From: Apostichopus japonicus
Taxonomy: Eukaryota; Echinodermata; Holothuroidea; Aspidochirotida; Stichopodidae
Assembly: GCF_037975245.1 (NCBI RefSeq)
Contig: NC_092573.1
Span: 10,604,501 to 10,668,500 of the forward strand
Length of the DNA: 64,000 bases
Direction of reading: 5' to 3'
Shown piece by piece: positions 54,900-64,000 of this stretch. The position numbers and the translations under genes are program-made. The notes below the pieces were generated by a model. It was not told the origin of the DNA, did no database searches, and saw only the letters and a list, made by a program, of their open reading frames with translations. The first letter of the stretch is position 1. Each line of letters opens with the position of its first letter.

Positions 54900-55400
54900 T
54901 CACTTTGTTGTAATATATAATAACTTGATGTGTTACAAACCTAGTTAACAAAGTGAACAACTAGTCTTTTTTCAAGTTATGATGCTTGTTATCAAGTGAT
55001 AAACCTAGTTTAGTGGTAAAAGTAATTCATAACGTTACACATAGGCCTACTATACTAGCGGTATGTAGAGGATAAACTTATCAAGTGAGCAACCAAGATT
55101 CAAATTATAACACTGGTTATCAAGTGACAAATCTGGTTCATCAAAGTGATAAATCAAGTTCATCAAGAAGTTTTATAAGCGTATGAATCTTACTTATCAA
55201 GTAACAGCGCCACTTATTCAGCTAAAACTCGATTACCATGTGGTAAACCTTGTTTATCATGTGATGAACCAAGTTAACACCAAGTGATTAAACCGATTCA
55301 TCAGTTGATAATTGTGCTCTCAATAGTACTTGCGAAAAGTTCTTTTCAAATTATAAACCTTATTTATCACTTGATCAATAAGCTTTGTTACTTTACAAGC
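54900..55400. repeat. Degenerate repeat of 'ttatcaagtgataaacc'
   Basis: About ten loosely spaced copies of 'tatcaagtga(t/c)aaa(c/t)c(t/a)' or 'catcaagt' in both orientations. The core ttatcacttgataa is a near-palindrome. Confidence 0.6.
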
Positions 55401-56185
55401 CGAAGTTTCACGTAAAGTAAAAATAATACATTTTGCGTTTGAAACTCCTGGTCAGTCAGCGATAATTTCTGCATTGCTAATCTTTTATATACCAAGGTAA
55501 ACTTTGCTCTTAATTTGAACTTGACAATGTAGTTCTTCGCATCGAAAGTTCATTTAGTGAGTGACGTAAAAGGATGACTCCATCACAATGTACAACAGAC
55601 TGTTAAATCTAGAACATGGGAGTTTGATTGATATGGTATCTTCCTGTTATGCCTCTTAAAGTTATCGCTGTAAACAATCAAACAGCTGTTCGGAGTGTTT
55701 TCGATATTAAATATAGTAATACCGAGTTTCGATTATAACCATTTAACCCCCACGCATAGTTATTCATATTCCCCGGTATCGAACTGCTTCTCAATTATAT
55801 TTCCTTTGGCATATTTTCAAAATGTAGTTCAGGGGTCCTCATCTTCTCTTGGCACGGTGTAACATCTCTTTGCACCGTGAAAAAAGTTCAAGAATAGGTT
55901 ATCTCAAAGCCAGGATCGAAATGCACTTTACCAAAAGAAACAGGGTCCCTCCCTGACCCGTGTTCCAAACCCTACCCTTTCCCCAGGATCCACCCAGTAG
56001 GCCTATCCCTTCTTCCCCTCCAGTCAATGAACTCCCACCGTCATCATGCACTCAGAATGCTCTTATTTCAAAGAGACTCATTACTGAATATATACGCTTT
56101 GTTGGAAAACTTAGTGGAGAATTAACTAAAGATATTATTGTAAAACACTGGGGACCATGTTTGCCTGATAGTATTTTGCTATATC

Positions 56186-56487
56186 CAGGCGCGTAGCCAA
56201 GGGGGGGGGGCCAAGGGGGCAGCCGCCCCCCCCCCCCCCCTTGAGCATATTTTTAAAAAATTGTTTTTAATGTTTTTATGATATCGCTAGTATTTTCAAA
56301 AGAGAAAATGCTAAGATGCAACTTACAAGGCCTGGGAAGTGCCATTTCCAGCGATCTGGGAGGCATTTTCAGCCAAAATTTTCTTGTACGCTTCGCGCCA
56401 ACTCATGGTGGCGCTACGCTTAGATAGTTTGCAATACCGAATCTACAGTTTCGCCCCTCCCTTGGCAAATTCCTGGCTACGCGCCTG
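56186..56487. mobile_element. 302-bp hAT-like MITE
   Basis: Terminal inverted repeats CAGGCGCGTAGCC at both ends; perfect 8-bp target duplication gctatatc (56178-56185, 56488-56495). It contains the shared core (minus orientation, 56320-56428). Left half has G16/C17-scale homopolymer tracts. Confidence 0.92.
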
Positions 56488-56489
56488 GC

Positions 56490-58337
56490 TATATCCATCC
56501 ATTCGAGCGCAATATTTGTTAGTAAGTTGCGTTGGTGTCGGAAACAGATGTATAATAAACCACGACTTTTTCATTAAACATGTTTTTCGCCCACACAATA
56601 GGCTAGACTGAGAGCAAAATTCCAACAATATATGGTTTAGGTCTGTATCAGGTTATGTATAGACTTTAACTGGTTTGTATATATGAAGCTCATGTGGACA
56701 GTTTTTATTAACAACGGGTTATTATATACTAATTATAAAATGATCAAATTTTCAATTGACCTGCTGAACTGTATGAGGTAAAAGCAAATATTTTATCAAT
56801 TCGGAGGAAACAAAGCCACTCCCAAGTAGAGGGCAATGTACGTATACACCCACTGGCAAGTATGTATATACTATATGTGTTGCTAATCCCATTCATGGAA
56901 AAAAGCACACCTGCTTTAACATTATATAAATGCAAATAATGTATTAATTGAATGAAAACATTTGATTTCAAAACCACATTGATGTAGATATGCATGTTTT
57001 ACAACTTTTCCCCCGAATTAATTACAATTCAAGCCACAAAAAAATCAACGTTATGGCTATAACCATAACATTCATAATATCAGTTTATGTAACAAGGCTT
57101 AGCCTCTTTTTGTGTACTTGGAAACGTTAAGAAATCATGTTACTTCTTAAAGCAAATAATAATAATAATCACCAGTTATTTTTACGACGTTCTAGCTACC
57201 ACAAATGTGGGATTACAATTAACACGTCGGGTGGCTTCCAATTCAACATTATAACTCAAGTTTGGAATCTTTTCAATTTAGAAAGTCATTTCAGATGGGA
57301 AACCGTAGATTGCTCTTGGATGAAAAACCCACCTCACTATGACCCGGCCGGGTATCGAACCCGGAACCTCCCGATTGCTAAGCTAACCCGATTGCATATA
57401 CCCAACGCTTAGTCTACATTGACCGCACCCAGTCCTTAATAGCCGATACAGCAAATTTAGCTTAGTCTATACTCTGCATATAAGAATCGGGCTGAAACGT
57501 TTCAGTGCCATTACCTATACACTGAACAGCTGATATTGTAATTTTCGAGTGTTTCATATGACGCGGTACGGATCGTTGTCCCAATATAGTCAGAATATGT
57601 TGAGCTGATTTTTGTCTAGTCCGTATACGGACTCGCTTTCTATCATAGTATATGTACTCCTGATTGCAACCGTATGTTTGCACTCCTTTAGATGTCGTCG
57701 TACATGCGACATTTTTGTTATTTAGTATCGACACTAGTTCAAGGATTTGTAATCTCATACTTGAACTCATACTAAAAAGCAGACTTGTAGTAAGTCCGTA
57801 ACTCGTATTCATACACGTTAAAACCAATCATAAGTACTTGTACATCGGCTGATTTCTACCCGTACTATTAGCTGTGCCTATACTCAGGGTATATTGCAAT
57901 ATAGAATAGATGCTAGTACAAGAATAGACTACTCTTAACTTGAACTTTGACCCTGTACTCTTATGTGCGTACTCACATACCAACGGAAAGTATTGGTACC
58001 CCTGCTGTTGTATACTCATACCACAAGTCTTTCAAAAATGGACAAGGGTAGGGGAGGGGTGGGGAGGGGAGGGTGGAGGTGGGTTGGGGAGGGAGGGGCT
58101 CTATACTTGTCCTCGTACTTCAGCTGTTGTACTGTTACAATTGTTACATATTGTAGCTACAGCCAACCTTGGTATGGAACTGTTGTCATGCAATCAGTCT
58201 ACTTGACTTTGTATTTTATACATACTTTAAACGTCTCCTTTGTATCTTTGGTATATCTGTTTTGTATGATCCGATTAAATGATAAGAAAAGAGGGAATCG
58301 AGGGAAAGGCGGTGGTTGCAAGCGGACACACCATACG
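56490..58337. other. Non-coding stretch with a SINE relic
   Basis: No gene. The section 57590-58150 has irregular 'gtactcatact/cttgtactc' low-complexity repeats and a G-rich run at 58045-58098. Confidence 0.5.
57338..57415 (-). mobile_element. tRNA-like SINE head
   Basis: Minus strand: A-box-like ttagcttagcaatcgggagg and a strong B box GGTTCGATACC followed by cggccgggtcat. Related to the fragment at 23482-23545, and different from the 54039 family. Confidence 0.65.
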
Positions 58338-59027
58338 CAGGCGCGTATCCAGGATTTTCAAACCCGGGGGGCGCGAACTACTATCTAAGCGGAGCGCCAC
58401 CATCGGTTGGCGCGCAGCGTACAAGAAAATTTCTTGTTTTGAAACCCCCCCAGATCACCGGAAACGGCACTTCTCGGGCTTGAAATAACCAACCAGATGT
58501 ACACTTTTTGCCTGAGAACCAGGTATTTCCTAATAGTTTTTTTTTTCCATCCATAACCTTTTTGAAGTTTGTCAACCCGGCACACATCATGTTCGACCTG
58601 ATGGCATCTCCTGTGGGTCTTTGCTTTTGTAGGTGATTCTACGTCGCGGCTCACAATACCCGTCAGCCCCACTTTTCAAGGTTTTAAGCCCCATATTTGT
58701 TCAGAATTTGAAAATTCACATTTCTCGTGAATAAACTGACTTGAAAACATACCCATAATGTTGTACAAAATTTCATCTATGGACAACCAATATAGAAAAA
58801 CTTCCTTCAACCCCTAACAGACCGGTCAAAATTGCACGAGTAGAGGGAAGTGTGATGCAGAATGTTGGTCAGAAATTTTCGAAAATTCCGACACAGTTAA
58901 TTTATTGGTGTACAAACATTAAAACCTCTTATAACGGCTATTATAAAACTTGGTTGAAGGAAATGAAAAAATAGCAGATATTTCCTTCAACCGAACACTA
59001 CACACATAGGCGTAGGAGGCGCGGCGG

Positions 59028-59403
59028 CAGTGGCGGAGCTAGGGGTATTGGTCAGGAGTGGCGAGAATGGTCTGTAGGAGCGCTTTCGACACTATCTAAG
59101 CGGAGCGCCACCACTGGTTGGCGCGTAGCGTACAGAAAATTTTTGAATAAAGATACTCCCTAGATCGCCGGAAATGACCCTTTCCGGGCCTGGCTAATTT
59201 GCAGATAAACGAAGAATAAGGTGTCATCGCCAAATTACACCAACAAAATGTGAGAAATGTCAATAAGTAGATGAGAGCGCAATAAAAAAGTTAATAATCT
59301 AGAATAAGTAAAAAGTGGTAAAGAGCTGAAAAAGGCGCCAGCAGTCCATTTGAGTCCGTCAGGGGGGCATCCACCCCCCGACCGTATGGACGCTCCGCCA
59401 CTG
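59028..59403. mobile_element. 376-bp hAT-like MITE
   Basis: Termini CAGTGGCGGAGC in inverted orientation, perfect 8-bp target duplication cgcggcgg at 59020-59027 and 59404-59411. Carries the shared core at 59092-59205 although its ends differ from the CAGGCGCG elements. Confidence 0.93.
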
Positions 59404-59758
59404 CGCGGCGGGGGTGCAGCCCCTAATTCGCCATTACTAATGTAAAAGAGAGTTTTGACATAATTGGACCTCCATGCTTTTTATACATCTACATGAGACA
59501 TGTCGTTGTTTACATTAGCATCCCGCAAAATACTGCGCAATTTGAACGGACCGTACGGTACATGATGGCATGCGATGTAATAATCGATGCTTGCTTATAT
59601 GATATTGACATGAACACGTTGAACGCGCGCTTCGCGCGCGAAAATTTTTGGTTATTTTTTCAGGCAAGTCGGACAGTTTTGAGGCTTTTCATCCTGGAAC
59701 GCCATTTTCATGCTCACTGATATGATGTGATATCTGCTGTTTGCGTTACAAATTCGAA

Positions 59759-60088
59759 CAGGCGCGTAGCGAGGAATTTGCCAAGGGAGGGGCGAAGCCT
59801 GTAGGCAAATTATCTAAGCGTAGCGCCACCATAGGTTGGCGCGAAGCGTACAAGAAAATTTTGGCCGAAAATGCCTCCCAGATCTCTGGAAATGGCACTA
59901 CCCAGGACCATTTGTTAGCGCGAAGCGTACAAGCAAATTTTGGCCGAAAATGTCTCCCAGATCGCTGGAAATGACACTTCCCAGGCCTTGTAAGTTGCCT
60001 CTATTTCTTTTTTGAAATTACTTAGCGATATCATTTAAAAAAAATGCTGAATGGGGGGGGGGGGCGGGCGGTCGCCCCCATCCCAAAA
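59759..60088 (+). mobile_element. Right-truncated relative of the 56186 MITE
   Basis: Starts CAGGCGCGTAGCGAGG, then aatttgccaagg and the shared core. The middle of the core is partly duplicated (59838 and 59919). It runs into a G-rich tract but lacks the closing inverted repeat. Confidence 0.8.
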
Positions 60089-60344
60089 TGCGTCATGTTC
60101 CCCGACGACACGGTCGAGTTCGAGACCAGCCACAGTTGGTTTCATAGCACAATTCTACACACGCGTTATGATAGACCATATATAGTACATATATAGATCA
60201 TTAGTGAGAGAGGAAAATGGAAACGTCAAAAAATGAAGTTGTCGGTTTAAGGGGTAGGGTGAGTCACACTTTTACGAAATCATTGATCCGTCACTGGCTA
60301 CCCTTCAGCGCTGTAATGATGTCACTGTTCCTCTTTCTCTCCCC

Positions 60345-60520
60345 GGTGTCTTCGCGTTTTTCTTTTACTCCCTCCTTTTCTCCTTTTTCTCTCTTTCTTC
60401 TTTTTCTTTTCCCTTCCTTCCTCTCCTCCTCCTCTTTTTTCCCCTCTTTTTTCCTTTTTTTTTCTCTTTTTTTTCTCTCCTCTTTTTCTTACCCGGGGGG
60501 CGCGCGCCCCCAACGCCCCC
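60345..60520 (+). repeat. Polypyrimidine tract
   Basis: Nearly pure C/T for about 150 bp, ending in a GC-palindromic ggggggcgcgcgccccc. Open frames here are artefacts. Confidence 0.85.
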
Positions 60521-60539
60521 CCCCCTGGATACGCACCTG

Positions 60540-62421
60540 ATACGGAATGTACTAAAACTGACTAGAGTAACCCTCAGTTCTACTTATTTTCTGTGAATAT
60601 ACGTCTCGTACATCCCCGTACGCGTGACACTTTACAAGTCGGCCTTTGATATTAACATTATATGGCAGCCGATAATATGGATATGAAAGGCAAACAGATG
60701 ATTTAAATATTCATTAAAGTAAGTGGGAGGGTGGTGGAAGGTAGGGGGTGGGGGGGGGGACTGAGAACTTGCTCTCATCCCATCATGTGGAATGACGCAC
60801 TGTGAGAACGAAATTGTTACCTGTGTATGGTGAAAGACTTGTGACCGAAAAGAGTAGGTCTGCTATACCGGAAGTGATCAAATTCAATCATTTAGTATTC
60901 AGTCGTAAAGGTTTTAAAGGTTTTACCAGTGACTAATATTGTTGTCAACAGATCTATACATAAACAAATCATGGCTGATTCAAAGAGTACAAAATCACCA
61001 TGGTTCAATTTTCATAAAAGAGAAGATAATATATCGTAAACAAAGGAGAGGGGGAAACAGAATCCTTTTTCTTTGTAGGTAATAGATAAATTATAACTAA
61101 AGCGAACAAATATGAAAATTTACAATATTGTACGTTTTATTGTATGCTTCCCTCTTCATAATATTCATTGTATTATATATTATGCACTATGAACGTCTAG
61201 CAATTTCATCCTCTTCTTTTCATTGTTTCTATGTCTCTAATGAGGATATAAATATACATTATAAAGGTCTGTCAGGCCACGAATTTACATAAATATAAAG
61301 TTATTATATTTTCTTATACTGTGATATAAATGCTTCACTTTTTTTCTACTTTTCTGCAGAATAACTCTTTTGATTTTTTTTTAACTGAAAGTTTTCTTCA
61401 GTCGACTTGGTGAATAATTTCTATTGTTCTGGACTGCAATTTCATCTTGAAAAGAGTAAGCTATTATTGACTAGCATGGAACTCGAATTAGACAACAATA
61501 TTAATACGGATTCTGTCCTCTACCAGACAACAGTGCCTACAGCCAGGTCATGACCAGGGGTCAATTACGTCACCTGGCCCCCTATTTGCACTGTTCATGT
61601 ATCCCATATTTTCACGGCCCTCAAATTGACTCGGGCATACAGGGGCTGAATCCTCTGACCCACGCTCGTCAGGTATTGTACCAAGTGAGTCATACCGTTG
61701 TTAGTGTCGATTTCCTGTTTAGCCATTACTTTATTAGGGGGAGGTTGGGGTTGGGAGGGGAGGAGGAGAGGGGCGGAGGCAGAAGGCCCAGTACCGTACC
61801 TTGCATACACCGTATAACCAGAGACTACAGTGTCATTTGACGCAACTCAGAAAGTGGCAGGGAAGAAAATTTAGGTGAAATTTGACTAATTTTTGTTGAA
61901 ACAATTTTTAAGAAAAGAAAAGCAAAAGTTATCAACCTGAAAAAATATGATTAGATTTGAAGAAAAACACAATGCAAAGTCAATATGTGTTATATTAGAA
62001 TAAGTGTCCATTATGCAATTTCATGAAATAGATATCAGATTTTACTTTCATTTTAGAGAGTAAATAGTCGGGAAATTACACTCATGATTTGACAAAAATA
62101 GACTTTTATTCAATTTTTTTTTAAAGTTACGTTAATATTCTTCCTTATACTGAGTCTCTCTATTGACTAACCGAACACCCCTCAATGCCAATGGAATACC
62201 TTGGCAGGTCACATCCTCTTGAAAACTTTTTAGAGGTTTTTAGCACTATTGAAATTTTTGGGTCAAAACTGTTGACCTTTAAATTATCGAAAGTTATTAT
62301 CCCCTACAAATTGAATGTTTCATCCATACACACGGATTTGGAGGAGTTTACCACTTATGATCGATGTGACATTTCTCCTCACTGGAGAAGAAACACAATC
62401 CAGTCCAGGGACAATTTTTAT
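60540..62421. other. Non-coding stretch
   Basis: AT-rich, with a G-run at 60747-60760 and a G-rich patch at 61737-61790. No gene or complete repeat recognised. Confidence 0.5.
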
Positions 62422-62565
62422 ATACTGTATTGTCATATCATGCTTCAAAGCACTTGTACTAACAGTATGAACAGTATGACTGTCCTCGCGTTTCTATCAT
62501 ACAGGTTAGGAACTGTACATACTGTCAGTACGAGTGCTTTGAAGCATGATGTGATAGGACAGTAT
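62422..62565. repeat. Long hairpin: 54-bp inverted repeat with 36-bp loop
   Basis: Arm 62422-62475 pairs with 62512-62565 with about 7 mismatches; the core atcatgcttcaaagcact is perfect. A third, direct, diverged copy of the right arm follows at about 62597-62670. Confidence 0.88.
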
Positions 62566-62670
62566 GGAGTGGTATTAACATTAGCATCAGATGGAGGTTA
62601 GGAACTGCTCATACTGTCATAACCAGTGTTTGGATAGAATGATGCGAGGGAGGACAGTATAGAGTGGGTA

Positions 62671-63310
62671 TTAGCGTTGCAAAATGATCCGTAACTGGCT
62701 GGAAGAAAACTGCAACCGACCAAGCTTCACATTGCCTAGCCTGTCGGCTCAAAACGCGACTGATTATTTATTTTTTTTAATGTGGACACGATAATACGAT
62801 GCCGTCGTCCTTAAAAACGTTCACTTGAATAGTTTAGAAAATTTATGCTAAATGGGGGAAAAGTAGAAGTTAATAACTTCAGAATTTGCAACAACTTTAT
62901 CAAATCCATGAGACGTATATACACGACTCCTGTCTAGGCAGGGGAAGAAAACCAGATCGTCCGGGCCCTGGGAAAATTGTTTGTCACCGGAACCAATTTT
63001 TGGAAATCATAATTATATTATGAAACGAGAATGCAATATTTTCTTATGCTATATTTCCCCGTGCCCCTAGTTAACCTCGGACCACCCCCCCCCCACCGAC
63101 CATACCCCCATTTCGTTACGTCAGTTCTATTCCTCGTCAGCAGCAGGGGATCGGGAGGGGGTCCATCCAGTGCGGAGGAAGATACTATAGCCTTTACTTT
63201 AAGTTTATTAGAATAGGCTTATAGAGGAAATTCCAAAGAGATTTAACAATGTATCATCATTGTCTACTTATTGAATGCAATAATATATGTGAACTATACG
63301 AACGAAAGAG
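62671..63310. other. Non-coding stretch
   Basis: Nothing recognised beyond a poly(C) tract near 63086. Confidence 0.5.
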
Positions 63311-63314
63311 GGTG

Positions 63315-63690
63315 ACCTTGTAGTTAATTCACCTTAAAAAATAATATGTTATTTTATGCATATTATCAAAATAACAAATATTATTTGAAAACGTCCTCAT
63401 TTTAGCTGAACGAAAACCCACATATCATGGCATGTGATAATGAAAAACTTTAACTTCGAATAAATTTAATCTTTTTTTTCATCGACCTTGCAATTAATTC
63501 TTGCAATTAATTAAAATAATATGTAATTTTATGCATATTATGGATATCACCGTGTCAGCATGATTAATATCAAAGTATAACAAAGAGTATTTGCACACGT
63601 GCTAATTTTAGATTAAAGAAAATCCCACATATCATGACAGGTGATAAGGAAAAAATTAAGCTTCGAAGAAAATTTAATCTTTTTTGGCCC
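63315..63690 (+). repeat. Two diverged copies of a ~185-bp AT-rich unit
   Basis: 'aataatatgt...attttatgcatattat' , 'cccacatatcatg.ca.gtgata' and 'cttcga...aaatttaatctttttt' occur in order at 63340-63480 and again at 63510-63685. Confidence 0.8.
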
Positions 63691-64000
63691 ATCTGCGTGT
63701 TATTTTAAAGGTATATATACATATAACATCGTCATATCCTGTTAACATTTGACCTGTCAGCACTTCCAAGTCAGACTTACATCCGGTGTGAACAGAATCA
63801 CCGGATAAATCAGTGACCGAGCAAAAGTGATTGCGCACTCCACTTTTGTTTTTAAAGTTCATTTAATAACAAGCTTAGCGGTATTCTACTAGTCTGCTTT
63901 ATACTGATATTTTACTCGGGGATTTTTATTTGAGTCACTCTTTCCTTCGTTAGTTTACATCGCTGACCTGTAAAATTTGTTACAGTCAAACTTCTGCTTT
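63691..64000. other. Window end, non-coding
   Basis: No feature recognised in the last 310 bases. Confidence 0.5.

Larger units (their letters stand above)
58338..60539. mobile_element. Possible 2.2-kb composite element with CAGG(C/T)GCGTATCCAGG ends
   Basis: Left end CAGGCGCGTATCCAGG at 58338 and the inverse of CAGGTGCGTATCCAGG at 60524-60539. A 5-bp repeat atacg flanks both (58333-58337, 60540-60544), not the 8 bp of the other elements. It contains a core copy (58378-58490), a nested MITE (59028-59403) and a truncated relative (59759-60088). It could also be two unrelated half elements. Confidence 0.45.

Noticed and set aside
60217-60540. 107-codon frame rich in Phe, Leu and Ser that looks like membrane segments
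   Set aside because: Polypyrimidine DNA gives hydrophobic codons by composition alone.

Overview
This is a stretch of animal nuclear genome, AT-rich and mostly non-coding. All 19 introns that can be placed have GT-AG borders, and tRNA-derived SINEs, non-autonomous DNA transposons, minisatellites and homopolymer G/C runs are common. The single long-tailed class I myosin (MYO1E/MYO1F type), the intron sizes of roughly 0.25-2.6 kb and the repeat style suggest a marine invertebrate deuterostome, most likely an echinoderm. The species assignment is inference and only moderately secure.

Layout. (1) 1-25,520, plus strand: the 3' four fifths of a long-tailed class I myosin gene. Twenty coding exons (5669-25520) join in one uninterrupted frame of 878 residues: most of the motor, one IQ motif, the TH1 membrane-binding tail, the TH2 Gly/Pro/Gln-rich linker and a C-terminal SH3 domain. 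The 5' exons with the P-loop lie upstream of the window. (2) 25,521-about 28,190: probable long 3' UTR holding two families of pyrimidine-rich tandem repeats. (3) 28.2-36 kb: non-coding sequence with a 45-bp GC-rich minisatellite and two short inverted-repeat transposons. (4) 36,024-36,791, minus: a 255-residue single-pass membrane protein or membrane-proximal exon with a tyrosine-motif tail. (5) 42,879-45,416, minus: a complete intronless coding sequence for an 845-residue immunoglobulin-superfamily receptor (signal peptide, three Ig domains, transmembrane segment, 457-residue tail rich in SH2- and SH3-binding motifs), with a strong splice acceptor in its 5' UTR. (6) 45.5-64 kb: repeat-rich accessory DNA with a DR1/CRE-bearing tandem repeat, (AT)n blocks, a 170-bp tandem array split by a SINE, and hAT-like MITEs with perfect 8-bp target duplications that share an internal core.

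The myosin would act at the actin cortex, linking membrane phosphoinositides (TH1) and proline-rich partners (SH3) to actin. The two minus-strand genes look like cell-surface signalling proteins. Their proximity and shared tail style are suggestive, but nothing in the sequence proves they work together. The most unusual structure is at 22,694-23,967, where a 90-bp unit spanning a splice acceptor and the start of the SH3-bearing myosin exon occurs six times. Two of the extra acceptors stay in frame with the SH3 domain.
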